Source: an uncultured Spirochaetales bacterium
GTDB lineage: Bacteria > Spirochaetota > Spirochaetia > Sphaerochaetales > Sphaerochaetaceae
Reading direction: 5' to 3'
NCBI GenBank assembly: GCA_949293335.1
Contig: CASFDA010000013.1
Span: forward strand, 124,001 to 188,000
DNA length: 64,000 nucleotides
Positions 7,298 to 14,762 of the stretch are shown one piece after another (the first letter of the stretch is position 1; each line of letters begins with the position of its first letter). A model generated the notes under the pieces. It was not told where the DNA came from. It did not search any database and was given only the letters and a program-made list of their open reading frames with translations. A program made the translations under genes and the position numbers.

Positions 7298-7999
7298 TCA
7301 ATCAGGGAGATTTAAGATGAAAAGATTGTTTTTATCTCTAATGCTCCATAAATCTCCATGTCGGCATTCGTGTAATATTCTGTTCGCCAATACATCAGCG
7401 GCGCGAAGAAGAGGTTCTTTGATTGAATTTCCATAGCGGACTACAACCTTTCTTGTTGCAGGCAAAGCAGGATAAAAGCACTGGCCCGTTCGCAAATTCA
7501 GAATCTCTCCACGCATTTCATGAAGAATACTATCTTCCAGATTATATTTACCGTTTGTTGCTGTTGTTCTTTCATCAAGAATTATGTCAAACTCCGCAGG
7601 ATCATCGAAGAATATGCTACCTCGGGCAACCATACATTTCACGGCCCATTTCAATCCTCTTTTAAACGCATAGTCCATGTAGCGTTGTTTGCTTTTCTTA
7701 TCTGCAAGTACAGCTTTATGATCTATTTTCTTTAAGTTTATTATCGAAGCAAAACGAGAATAGGGTTCTGTTATGGCAAACAATGCTCTTCTGTCGGCAT
7801 GATCTAACAATGTGGCTTTAAGTTCCGGTAATTCCTTGTACTTTCTTTTCTTCCTTAGTTTCTTTTCCATTGAGAGTACTTTTCTACTAGCTAATTCCAT
7901 TTCCTGTTTATCAAGGAAAATCAAACCCGCAAAGATAAAGAGGTCATTATGAAGAGGATCGAAAACCCCTGATTCATCTGCCCTAATGTAAATTGTCAT
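7298..7999 (-). CDS. DUF3800-family protein
   Basis: The 233-residue protein starts at ATG 7999 after GGGAGG. The family hallmark, an acidic DESG motif after the first strand (IYIRADESGVF), is present, with a later conserved acidic strand (FDIILDERT, about residue 140) and a C-terminal helix with RAADVLANRI. DUF3800 proteins have a nuclease-like core and are common on mobile elements; their role is not settled. The gene is AT-rich compared with the phage structural genes. A structured, promoter-bearing leader precedes it. It probably belongs to a cargo block with the exonuclease-BRCT gene. Confidence 0.75.
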   Translation of the reverse strand: MTIYIRADESGVFDPLHNDLFIFAGLIFLDKQEMELASRKVLSMEKKLRKKRKYKELPELKATLLDHADRRALFAITEPYSRFASIINLKKIDHKAVLADKKSKQRYMDYAFKRGLKWAVKCMVARGSIFFDDPAEFDIILDERTTATNGKYNLEDSILHEMRGEILNLRTGQCFYPALPATRKVVVRYGNSIKEPLLRAADVLANRILHECRHGDLWSIRDKNNLFILNLPD

Positions 8000-8112
8000 A
8001 AAAAAACCTCCCTGCACTGGGGAGGCTCCCAGTGGCCGACGTACTAACCTGAGTACGCTTAAACGCAATGTTCGGTGCCCACTGGTAAGCAGTGCTGTAG
8101 GAACCAGCCTGT
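8000..8112 (-). ncRNA. structured leader upstream of DUF3800 (DUF3800-type RNA motif candidate)
   Basis: From a predicted start near 8112 to the ATG there are about 110 untranslated bases. On the minus strand the stem CACTGGG/CCCAGTG encloses AGCCT just before the ribosome site. Further upstream lie AGCGTACT and AGTACGT arms and GCACTGC...CCAGTGGGCACC. Several published candidate RNA motifs are named DUF3800 motifs because they lie next to such genes. I infer this is one, without covariance evidence. Confidence 0.5.
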
Positions 8113-8118
8113 ACTTGT

Positions 8119-8147
8119 AATGTAGTGGCGAATCCCGAACCTGTCAA
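8119..8147 (-). promoter_or_regulatory. promoter of the DUF3800 leader
   Basis: TTGACA (8147-8142) and TACATT (8124-8119) on the minus strand are separated by 17 bases, a near-consensus sigma-70-type promoter. Confidence 0.6.
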
Positions 8148-8241
8148 CTTCTTTTCATTCTCACAATTTATATTTCGTTATGAAATCAAAAATCCAATCT
8201 GTGGATCCAGCCTACCACCTTGCCGAGGATGGAAATGTAGA

Positions 8242-9336
8242 TCAATAGATTTTGAGCTTACCTTCTGCAATTTGTTTCCTAAGATATTCAGCTTCTTCTA
8301 GTGACTTTTTAGATAAGTATTCTTCAGTCTCTTTTCTAGACCATTCTTTCATTTCCTCTTCTGTCATTTCAAATGCAGGCCAATAAACTTGACCAACATC
8401 ATCTTCTTTTTCTTCTGTTGGTTCAAACTTAATCATGTCGTAAAAAACATCTTCTGTGATGATATTGATATCTTCTCCTTGGGTGATGAATTTTTCGGCT
8501 TGAAGTTGTTTTCGTGATTTGTTTCCTGTGATTTGAGAATAATCTTGAGTTCCCATTACAAGATAATCTGTGTCTTTCGTAAGAGATTTTCCAATTGCTC
8601 CTCCATAATTAACAACGTATTGCATGGCTTCTTTTCGTGTCATGTATTTTAGAGTCCCTGTGAATACAAATTTCTCTCCTTGGAATAAAGTAATATCGGT
8701 ATTCTGTCGTTTTATTTCTTTTACATTAAACTCTCTTCTTTTGGGAATATATTCATAATTAATGTTCTGCAGATCAGCTATTTCATTAAGTTTGTCGTAA
8801 AGCATCTTTGTATATACGCAATCTGATAAAGCACGGTGTTCTTGCTTTCCGAATTTAAAATACCAAACAAGATTTTTAAGTTTGTATCGTCTACGTGTTT
8901 TTTCTTTGAAATCAGGCAGAATGATCTTTGCTATTTTTCTTACATCAATGTAATCGTTTACTAAATAAAGACCTTGTTCCAGGCAAGCATCATATAAGAA
9001 ATTGATATCAAAAGAAGGACAGAAACCGACAATAATATCTTCTTCAACAAAATCATAGAAATCATTAATCACTGCTGATATTGGAGGTGCATTTTTTACC
9101 ATATCATTTGATATCCCATTTATCTGGGTAATAAACTCAGGAATTTCGAATTTGGGTTTAACAAGCTGAGAATATTCTTTGATGATTTCTCCTTGTTGTA
9201 TTTTTAGCGCCCCAATTTCCACAATTTCGTTAGCGGCTGGACAAAGTCCCGTTGTTTCAATATCAACAACAGTATAATCTGATAACTTCTTTAGTACTGA
9301 TAATCCCTTTTTACTTCTGCTTGTTAAATCTTGCAT
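8242..9336 (-). CDS. DEDDh 3'-5' exonuclease with a BRCT domain
   Basis: The 364-residue protein has two domains. Residues about 20-185 form an epsilon-type exonuclease with motif I VVDIETTG, motif II near GFCPSFDINFL and motif III EHRALSDC, giving the DEDDh metal-binding set. Residues about 220-310 form a BRCT domain like that of bacterial NAD-dependent DNA ligase (KFVFTGTL, GGAIGKSLTKDTDYLVMG). A charged C-terminal helix follows. The protein probably acts on DNA ends or nicks. It starts 16 bases downstream of the repressor stop, after AAGGAG, so it is expressed with the repressor during lysogeny, as cargo or defence genes often are. Confidence 0.85.
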   Translation of the reverse strand: MQDLTSRSKKGLSVLKKLSDYTVVDIETTGLCPAANEIVEIGALKIQQGEIIKEYSQLVKPKFEIPEFITQINGISNDMVKNAPPISAVINDFYDFVEEDIIVGFCPSFDINFLYDACLEQGLYLVNDYIDVRKIAKIILPDFKEKTRRRYKLKNLVWYFKFGKQEHRALSDCVYTKMLYDKLNEIADLQNINYEYIPKRREFNVKEIKRQNTDITLFQGEKFVFTGTLKYMTRKEAMQYVVNYGGAIGKSLTKDTDYLVMGTQDYSQITGNKSRKQLQAEKFITQGEDINIITEDVFYDMIKFEPTEEKEDDVGQVYWPAFEMTEEEMKEWSRKETEEYLSKKSLEEAEYLRKQIAEGKLKIY

Positions 9337-9351
9337 TATTCATTTTCTCCT

Positions 9352-9984
9352 TCATAGCTCGTTATGAAACCATCCGACAACTTTTCCAAGGATTCTGAGG
9401 CCGTCGGCATCGGCTGCGATAGTTCTTGTCGAATAATTCTTGTTCATGCTGATAACGGACAATTCGTTGGTAAAAGCATCAAATTGGAGACGCTTGACAA
9501 GTACTTCTCCCATGATTGCCAATACATATATGCCATCACCCTCGATGCGGCCTCGCGCAAAAATCACGATATCACCTGGAAAAATGTTGGCTTCAATCAT
9601 CGAGTCACCTTTGACCTCAGCTGCCGCAAGTGTCTTTTTACTGATGCCTTTAGCCATCGAGGCAAGTATGTCTATGCTCCTGACTTCAAGGCAATCTTCA
9701 GGGAGTTCTTCTTCTCCGTAGCCGGCAGAGATCTTTTGAGAGATGAAAGGGATGGTAAGGATCCCGGTATTAGGATTGTAGGAAGGAACATCTGGGAAAA
9801 AATCCTCAACACTTAAACCTAAAATCTCAGAAAATTTTTTGATTTTCTTTTGAGGAAGATCAATTACTCCTGATTCAATTTTTGAAATTGAGGTTTTTGA
9901 TGTATATCCCATTTTCTGTGCAAGTTCATCTTGCGTCCATCCAAGTTCTATTCTTCTTTTTGCTATTACTTCGCCTGTTGTCAT
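9352..9984 (-). CDS. CI/LexA-like prophage repressor (HTH-XRE plus S24 peptidase)
   Basis: In this 210-residue protein, residues 5-60 form an XRE helix-turn-helix (WTQDELAQKMGYTSKTSISK). Residues about 80-210 form an S24 self-cleaving domain with the cleavage dipeptide A87-G88 (KISAGYGE), nucleophile Ser128 in KGDSMI and general base Lys164 in VLVKRLQ. It keeps the prophage silent and should be cut after RecA activation during DNA damage. It is divergent from a Cro-like gene with operators between them. Its ATG has no ribosome site and lies 6 bases after a -10 box, so its mRNA is probably leaderless, as for lambda cI from PRM. Confidence 0.92.
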   Translation of the reverse strand: MTTGEVIAKRRIELGWTQDELAQKMGYTSKTSISKIESGVIDLPQKKIKKFSEILGLSVEDFFPDVPSYNPNTGILTIPFISQKISAGYGEEELPEDCLEVRSIDILASMAKGISKKTLAAAEVKGDSMIEANIFPGDIVIFARGRIEGDGIYVLAIMGEVLVKRLQFDAFTNELSVISMNKNYSTRTIAADADGLRILGKVVGWFHNEL

Positions 9985-9990
9985 AGTTCT

Positions 9991-10019
9991 ATGCTAAATG
10001 CACGAAGAATAAAAATCAA
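9991..10019 (-). promoter_or_regulatory. repressor maintenance promoter (PRM-like), leaderless
   Basis: On the minus strand TTGATT (10019-10014) and TAGCAT (9996-9991) are 17 bases apart, and the repressor ATG begins 6 bases later. The -35 box lies within an operator half-site (GTTGATTTTT), allowing autoregulation. Confidence 0.55.
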
Positions 10020-10047
10020 CTTTTTTCAACAATAACGAAAAAATATC

Positions 10048-10076
10048 TTGACACAAAAGAAAGCCAGCTATATTGT
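10048..10076 (+). promoter_or_regulatory. early rightward promoter (PR-like)
   Basis: TTGACA (10048-10053) and TATTGT (10071-10076) are 17 bases apart. The expected start falls inside the palindromic operator at 10081, so repressor binding would block it. Confidence 0.65.
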
Positions 10077-10080
10077 TGTA

Positions 10081-10097
10081 GTTGATTTAAAATCAAC
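10081..10097. promoter_or_regulatory. palindromic operator in the immunity region
   Basis: GTTGATTTAAAATCAAC is a 17-base inverted repeat (GTTGATTT/AAATCAAC). Related copies are GTTGATTAAAAATCATC at 10316-10332, after the Cro-like gene, and the half-site AAATCAAC at 10013-10020. These are the likely sites for CI- and Cro-like proteins. Confidence 0.6.
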
Positions 10098-10114
10098 CTA
10101 GGAGGAACATAAAT

Positions 10115-10315
10115 ATGACTTCTTTATTAAAAGATAAAGTCGACAATAGCGGCTATAAACTTGCATGGATTGCAAAACAAATGGGAATATCTCGTTATAG
10201 TTTGAGTAATAAGATAAATGGAATAACTGAATTCAAGTCAAGTGAAATTTCTCAATTATGTAACATTCTCGGAATTGAAAAAACTGAAATTGCAAAATAT
10301 TTTTTTGAATATTGA
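10115..10315 (+). CDS. Cro-like small HTH protein
   Basis: This is a 66-residue single-domain helix-turn-helix protein (YKLAWIAKQMGISRYSLSNK) with the C-terminal helix typical of XRE folds. It follows a strong ribosome site (AGGAGG) and a promoter overlapping the operator, divergent from the repressor. It is the first gene of the early lytic operon and is expected to shut off the repressor promoter. Confidence 0.8.
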   Translation: MTSLLKDKVDNSGYKLAWIAKQMGISRYSLSNKINGITEFKSSEISQLCNILGIEKTEIAKYFFEY

Positions 10316-10332
10316 GTTGATTAAAAATCATC
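10316..10332. promoter_or_regulatory. second operator-like palindrome
   Basis: GTTGATTAAAAATCATC matches the 10081 operator at most positions and lies directly after the Cro-like stop codon. It may bind the same regulators and silence the genes that follow. Confidence 0.4.
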
Positions 10333-10351
10333 TAAGAAGGAGACCCACCCC

Positions 10352-10624
10352 ATGACAAACGAGCAACTCGAACGCCTTGACTATGCGATCAAGACGTTCC
10401 TGGACGACAGGGCGTACTACCGGAGGGAGTTCGCCGATGCGCTGCGCAAAGCGCTCTTCTACGAGAAGGAGTACGTGAGGGACATCACCGATGAGGAGGA
10501 GAAAGCCAAGTCCCTGAAGGTTCAGGCGATCCTCGCGGCGCTCATCGAGAGGTACACGGAAAAGAAGATTCCGAAGGGAATCCTGCTTTTGAAGAAAGTG
10601 ATCAAGGAAGAAATGGAGGGATGA
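10352..10624 (+). CDS. early phage protein of unknown function, 90 residues
   Basis: The protein is small, charged and mostly helical, with no membrane segment and no recognised motif. It has a ribosome site AGAAGGAG and ends 1 base before the next gene. The G+C content rises sharply here compared with the Cro-like gene before it, marking a junction between an AT-rich block and the GC-richer phage core. Confidence 0.65.
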   Translation: MTNEQLERLDYAIKTFLDDRAYYRREFADALRKALFYEKEYVRDITDEEEKAKSLKVQAILAALIERYTEKKIPKGILLLKKVIKEEMEG

Positions 10625-10625
10625 A

Positions 10626-10856
10626 ATGGAAAAACCGCTCTACACGATCAGGGAAGTTGCAAAGCTTCTGCACATCTCCGCGGGAGACGTGTACAAGCTC
10701 TACCATGCCGGGCTTCTGCGATGTCTCAAGCTTGGCTCCCTGAAGGTAAGGGGTGAGGAGATCGAACGCTTTCTTCGCGACAACGAAGGAAAGGAAATAG
10801 ATCTCAAGGCAATACCGTATGACTCTTCTAGTCGCATAGAAAAAGCGCCTCTGTAA
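10626..10856 (+). CDS. excisionase/MerR-like HTH protein
   Basis: The 76-residue protein has a winged-helix start typical of excisionase-type DNA-binding proteins (YTIREVAKLLHISAGDVYKLYHAGLL, then KLGSLKVRGEEIERFL). Such proteins bend DNA to direct excision, or act as small regulators. The Int gene lies at the left end and is read the other way, so an early-operon excisionase would be placed sensibly. The role as the true excisionase is inferred. Confidence 0.7.
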   Translation: MEKPLYTIREVAKLLHISAGDVYKLYHAGLLRCLKLGSLKVRGEEIERFLRDNEGKEIDLKAIPYDSSSRIEKAPL

Positions 10857-10862
10857 AGGCGC
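10845..10862 (-). terminator. hairpin with U-run on the minus strand
   Basis: GCGCCT (10845-10850) pairs with AGGCGC (10857-10862). On the minus strand it is followed by TTTTTC, so it would stop leftward transcripts from the 10.9 kb region. It overlaps the end of the excisionase-like gene. Confidence 0.35.
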
Positions 10863-10921
10863 CTCAAACAGGGAGCTATACCCCTTCCAAACCCATTAGG
10901 AAGTATAGCAGAGGAAGCGAA

Positions 10922-11110
10922 ATGATTCAACTAAAGTATTCAGTGCTCATACTTCTGACGCTGATCTTTACAGTCGTAATGCTGGCTCTATACGCATCAA
11001 GCCAGCCGGTACCCACAAAGAAACTGCACGTCTCAAGGGACGGCCACATCTGGCACATCGTCGGCGCAAATGACGGCCTCATCGGAGGCGACTACATCGA
11101 GGAGGTGTGA
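10922..11110 (+). CDS. small single-span membrane protein, 62 residues
   Basis: An N-terminal membrane helix (about residues 6-26) is followed by a short polar tail with several His and Gly residues. A ribosome site (GAGGAAGCG) precedes the ATG. No family is recognised. The next gene starts 2 bases after its stop codon. Confidence 0.55.
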   Translation: MIQLKYSVLILLTLIFTVVMLALYASSQPVPTKKLHVSRDGHIWHIVGANDGLIGGDYIEEV

Positions 11111-11111
11111 G

Positions 11112-11315
11112 GTGCCAAGCAAGAAACCAAATTTCATGAAATACGTCGTGGCCCATGCCTCGATAGAGGGAACAAAAGCCTCCGACGAGGCACAGAAATG
11201 GATAGACCAGGGCTACCAGCCATGGGGCATGCCATCGATACAAAGCAGCTCGTTAACAAAAACAGTCACATGGATACAGATCTTCATCAAAGCCAAGGAG
11301 GAAAGCAAGAAATGA
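11112..11315 (+). CDS. small phage protein of unknown function, 67 residues
   Basis: I start the frame at GTG 11112, which follows GGAGGTGTGA; the frame is open upstream inside the preceding gene, but that part looks accidental. The protein starts VPSKKPNFMKYVV and includes 'WIDQGYQPWG' and 'TVTWIQIFIK', a pattern like the short DUF1737-type proteins with a repeated strand. Function is unknown. Confidence 0.55.
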   Translation: MPSKKPNFMKYVVAHASIEGTKASDEAQKWIDQGYQPWGMPSIQSSSLTKTVTWIQIFIKAKEESKK

Positions 11316-11467
11316 AGGATGAAAGAATGAAACGCCTCTATGTATGGATTCCGCTGAAATTATTCGCAGACATTCAATACCAGGCGAACATGTCGGGTTT
11401 GTCCTTGGCTGAATACGTCATCGACGCTCTCACCGAGAAACTCAGGAGGGATAGCGATGAGAAATAA
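11312..11467 (+). CDS. Arc/CopG-like ribbon-helix-helix protein, 51 residues
   Basis: The start at ATG 11312 follows AAGGAGGAAAGCAAGAA. The sequence strand-helix-helix (RLYVWIPLKLFADIQYQANM, then SLAEYVIDALTEKL) is the RHH pattern. It overlaps the previous stop by 4 bases. It probably regulates the early operon, perhaps at the long non-coding stretch immediately downstream. Confidence 0.7.
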   Translation: MKDERMKRLYVWIPLKLFADIQYQANMSGLSLAEYVIDALTEKLRRDSDEK

Positions 11468-11901
11468 AAGAGTGGCAGCAGGGATCCATCTCTTGCGCCT
11501 GCATGTTTCAGGTGCGTGGTCGTACGGATCCCTCCATTATCCTCACGGTCCTTGCCAAGCGATGCAGTGCGCTAGATACATCGTATTGGAAAGGTTGTCC
11601 CCGGTGGTATTTTTAGTAAGTTTTCCTGGGGCAAATGCCAGTCAGTCCATTTTTGCTGTTCTTCTTGCCCAACGGCTTGAAGCCTCACGCCAATTTCCTG
11701 ACAGGCAACCTGTTTTGGCCGCTGCCGGTCTTCGTCCCCGTCAACCACGCTCGTCCACAACTAGCGATTGCGGAGCAAGAATAGGGGACTTCAAAAGTTT
11801 GGCTAACATGACACCTCCTTCCTCTGTTCCCAAATATGGGGTTCGAGGTTCATGTTACCACATTTCCACAAATCCACAAAACAAGAGAAGGAGATAAAGA
11901 A
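11468..11901. other. 434-base stretch without a convincing gene
   Basis: The open frames here lack ribosome sites and known domains. Visible structure: GGATCC...GGATCC flanking the hairpin GCGCCTG/CAGGTGCG near 11480-11530; and at about 11856-11880 three CCACA boxes in tandem (ACCACA, TTTCCACAA, AATCCACAA) resembling DnaA boxes. On the minus strand ATG 11809 to TGA 11741 encodes 22 residues after AAGGAGGTGTC. It separates the regulatory genes from the replication operon and may hold control elements. Confidence 0.4.
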
Positions 11902-12081
11902 ATGAAATCATCTGAAATCAGGAATGAGGCTGTCAGGCAGCTTGATGCGGCGCTGGCAAGCGTAAGGGATGCTCAAGAGCTCGAGGGCGTGGCTTTCACG
12001 GTCACGTTCAAGAAGGCGCCGGCACTGGAGATCAAGTCGGTCTTCCAGTTCGCGAAAGGAACAAAGATCACGGAGGACTGA
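11902..12081 (+). CDS. small phage protein of unknown function, 59 residues
   Basis: The ATG 11902 follows AGAAGGAGATAAAGAA. The protein is helical and then beta-like (SSEIRNEAVRQLDAALA, then VAFTVTFKKAPALEIK). It is the first gene of the replication/recombination operon, one base before the ATPase gene. No family recognised. Confidence 0.55.
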   Translation: MKSSEIRNEAVRQLDAALASVRDAQELEGVAFTVTFKKAPALEIKSVFQFAKGTKITED

Positions 12082-12082
12082 T

Positions 12083-12769
12083 ATGGCGATCAAGATCTTC
12101 AACACCAAGGACTATGCGCTCAACGGGATAAAGATACTCGTCTACGGCGCACCGGGCGCGGGAAAGACAAGGCTCTGCGCAACAGCGCCGAATCCCATCA
12201 TCCTTTCTGCCGAGTCCGGGCTCTTGTCGGTCAGGGACATGAACCTCGACTACATCCCGATAGCCACGATCGAGGACCTTTATGAAGCCTACGATTTCTG
12301 CACCGGTTCCGAGGAGATGGCGAAGTACGACACCATCTGCCTGGACTCGGTATCCGAGATCGCCGAGCAGGTTCTTTCGAAGGAGAAGAGCTCCGTGAAT
12401 GACGGCAGGATGGCCTACGGCAACCTCAACGAGCGCATGAATGCTCTTCTCCGTTGCTTCAGGGACATTCCCGGCAAGAACGTCTATTTCTCCGCGAAGA
12501 TGGAGTACGACAAGGGCGCCGACGGAGTGGCGATGTTCCGTCCGTCCCTTCCGGGGAAATCGCTCACACAGGGCATCGGCTACTTCTTCGACGAGGAGTT
12601 CGTACTCCTCACGGAAAAAGACAAGGAGGGGAACGTGGTAAGGAAGCTGCAGACGACGGGAGACAGCTATTACGAGGCAAAGGACAGGTCGGGATCTCTT
12701 TCGTTCTACGAGGCACCTGATCTGGGAAACATCATCAACAAGATTGCAGGAGGGAAAAGTGGCAATTGA
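12083..12769 (+). CDS. phage RecA-like ATPase (Sak4-type, AAA_24)
   Basis: The protein has 228 residues, with Walker A GAPGAGKT (about 22-29) and Walker B DTICLDSVSE (about 85-94). This small RecA-core form, next to a DUF669 protein and a PD-(D/E)XK nuclease, matches the Sak4 single-strand annealing/recombinase modules of temperate phages. It likely loads on ssDNA coated by the DUF669 protein. The operon runs without gaps to the primase-helicase gene. Confidence 0.8.
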   Translation: MAIKIFNTKDYALNGIKILVYGAPGAGKTRLCATAPNPIILSAESGLLSVRDMNLDYIPIATIEDLYEAYDFCTGSEEMAKYDTICLDSVSEIAEQVLSKEKSSVNDGRMAYGNLNERMNALLRCFRDIPGKNVYFSAKMEYDKGADGVAMFRPSLPGKSLTQGIGYFFDEEFVLLTEKDKEGNVVRKLQTTGDSYYEAKDRSGSLSFYEAPDLGNIINKIAGGKSGN

Positions 12770-13190
12770 AAAAGTACAGGAAGAGAGAAAGGCGAAGTTC
12801 GACGAGCTTGCCAAGGACATCATGGAGTGCAAGGCGCACATCAAGGATGTCCAGGCATACATGGCCGAGAAGGAAGACGAGCTTCTCAAGCTCTACTCGG
12901 CGGTCGACCCGACAAGCGACTACGAGGGAAATGAATCCATGGCTTCAGAGAAGTATCAGGTTTCCTTCGTCTACAAGCTCACGAAGAAGGTCGACAAGGA
13001 GGAGGCTGACAGTCAGCTGAAGGCACTCGGCAAGCGTCCGGAAGAGCTCTTCAACGTGAAGTACGACTACAGCGCGACGATCTTCAAGATTCTCGATGAG
13101 AAGTCAAGGGAGGCGGTCCTCGAGTCGCTTGTGACGAAGAGGGCGAAGACAACGATTGAAATCAAGCCGATAGAGGCGAAGGAGAATTGA
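12759..13190 (+). CDS. phage recombination-module protein (Gp157-like size and position)
   Basis: The start at GTG 12759 is set by GCAGGAGGG and overlaps the ATPase stop. The 143-residue protein has a long N-terminal coiled coil (about 1-50, EERKAKFDELAKDIMECKAH) and a C-terminal alpha/beta part with KYQVSFVYKLTKKV. Siphoviral Gp157-like proteins have this layout and position, but the match is by appearance. Function unknown. Confidence 0.55.
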   Translation: MAIEKVQEERKAKFDELAKDIMECKAHIKDVQAYMAEKEDELLKLYSAVDPTSDYEGNESMASEKYQVSFVYKLTKKVDKEEADSQLKALGKRPEELFNVKYDYSATIFKILDEKSREAVLESLVTKRAKTTIEIKPIEAKEN

Positions 13191-13191
13191 A

Positions 13192-13686
13192 ATGGCAAGA
13201 TTGGAACAGACGTATTATCCGGGACAGTACAAGAACAGTACTGAATTATCTTTTGAGCCGGTGCCGGCTGGAACCTACGAGGTACAGATCACGGACGCTG
13301 ATCTCAAGACCAGCAGGAACGGCGACAGCCGCTATATCTGGCTTGAGCTTACCATCGTGAAGAACCCCGAATACAACGACAGGAAGATCTGGGCGAGGAT
13401 AACAACGGAACATCCGAAAGAACAGGCAGTCAATAAGGGAAGAGCCCAGATCATGGATCTCTGCGAGATCTTCGGCTTCTCCCAGGGCTTCAACGACACC
13501 GACATGCTCAAGGGCAAGCTGCTTGGAGTCAAGGTGAAGATAAGCGAAGGGACTCCTGAATATCCTAATAAACAGAACGATGTCATCGCATATCTCTACC
13601 CTGATGGAACGCCATTAGCCAAGCACCAAACAAGGGCATCACAGCCTGATGCGCCTGTCGAAAGGAAAAGGGAGAGGCCGTTCTGA
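13192..13686 (+). CDS. DUF669 protein, predicted phage ssDNA-binding protein
   Basis: In this 164-residue protein, the DUF669 core is a beta-rich domain (PAGTYEVQITDADLKTSRNG, then WLELTIV), followed by a disordered tail. Members stand in for SSB beside Sak4-like ATPases. It starts 1 base after the previous stop, and its own stop overlaps the nuclease start. Confidence 0.75.
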   Translation: MARLEQTYYPGQYKNSTELSFEPVPAGTYEVQITDADLKTSRNGDSRYIWLELTIVKNPEYNDRKIWARITTEHPKEQAVNKGRAQIMDLCEIFGFSQGFNDTDMLKGKLLGVKVKISEGTPEYPNKQNDVIAYLYPDGTPLAKHQTRASQPDAPVERKRERPF

Positions 13687-14762
13687 TGGCTTTGCTTGAA
13701 ACCCCGATCAATCCCTACATCTCTACTCTGTCAAAAACCATTGACGATCTCGTATGGTGGGACCTTCAGGAGCCCGCCAGGGCATACCTCGGGATCTCAT
13801 CCATAGGGGAGCCATGCGCAAGGAAGCTCTGGCTTTCCTTCCGCTGGTTCTCCTTCGAGGACTTCGACGGAAGAATGCTCCGCCTCTTCAGGCGGGGCCA
13901 CAGGGAAGAGGAGACGATCGTCTCCGATCTCAGGGCAGCAGGCGTGAAGATAAGCCATGTGTTGGACGATCAGCTTACGTTCGATTTCGGCAGCCATGTC
14001 ATGGGACATCCCGATGGACTGATAACCGAGGGTGTTCCCGAGGCTCCGAAAACGGAACATATAGCTGAATTCAAAACGCATAACGAAGCAAGCTTCAGGG
14101 AGCTCAAGGCAAAGGGGGTGAAGGAAGCAAAGCCGATGCACTGGATCCAGATGCAGTGCGGGATGCTCGGGGCGACAAGGCATTTCGGCCATCAGGTTAA
14201 TAGGGCGCTCTACGTTGCAGTCAACAAGAACGATGACGAGCTCTACACCGAGCGCGTAAGACTCGATGAAGAGGCTGCGGAGAACGCGATCCAGCGCGGG
14301 CAGAGGATAGCAACGGGCGACTACATTCCGCCGGGGATATCCCAGCGCCCCGACTGGTGGCAGTGCAGGTGCTGTCGATTCCACGACTTCTGCCACAAGG
14401 AGGGCAAGAAGGATCGGATACTTCCTGAGATCAACTGCAGGACGTGCGCGCACTTCACTGCAGCGAAGGACGGCAAGTGCTACTGCGAGATGTTCGGACA
14501 CTCGGAGATCCCGGTGGAGGCGCAAAGGAAGGAGCATTACTGCCATGTGTTCCACCCCGACATGGTCGGATGGCCGTATATCGAGAGGCTTGGGACGAAG
14601 GACAGCGTGGCTTATTCGATCGACCAACTGTCGGAGGACACGGTCTTGAACGGAGCCGACGGGTACTCGTCAAGGGAAATCAAGGTTGCGATAGAAGGAG
14701 GAGCGACAAGTGCCGCTGGAATTGAGAGGCTATCAGAAGAAGACACTGAAATCACTTTTTGA
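13686..14762 (+). CDS. PD-(D/E)XK nuclease, Cas4/RecB-like
   Basis: In this 358-residue protein the nuclease motif is GHPDG (about 104), followed by EFKTHN (about 122), with a downstream QMQCGML helix. The C-terminal part has a Cys-rich region (CRCCRFHDFC, CRTCAHF, CYCEMFG, CHVF) that could bind zinc or an iron-sulphur cluster, as in AddB/Cas4-type nucleases. It is probably the recombination exonuclease working with the Sak4-like ATPase. It overlaps the helicase gene by 53 bases. Confidence 0.8.
   Translation: MALLETPINPYISTLSKTIDDLVWWDLQEPARAYLGISSIGEPCARKLWLSFRWFSFEDFDGRMLRLFRRGHREEETIVSDLRAAGVKISHVLDDQLTFDFGSHVMGHPDGLITEGVPEAPKTEHIAEFKTHNEASFRELKAKGVKEAKPMHWIQMQCGMLGATRHFGHQVNRALYVAVNKNDDELYTERVRLDEEAAENAIQRGQRIATGDYIPPGISQRPDWWQCRCCRFHDFCHKEGKKDRILPEINCRTCAHFTAAKDGKCYCEMFGHSEIPVEAQRKEHYCHVFHPDMVGWPYIERLGTKDSVAYSIDQLSEDTVLNGADGYSSREIKVAIEGGATSAAGIERLSEEDTEITF

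Noticed and set aside
11457-11897. 146-residue open frame on the plus strand
   Set aside because: No ribosome site, strange composition and no domain; it covers a region with repeats and hairpins.
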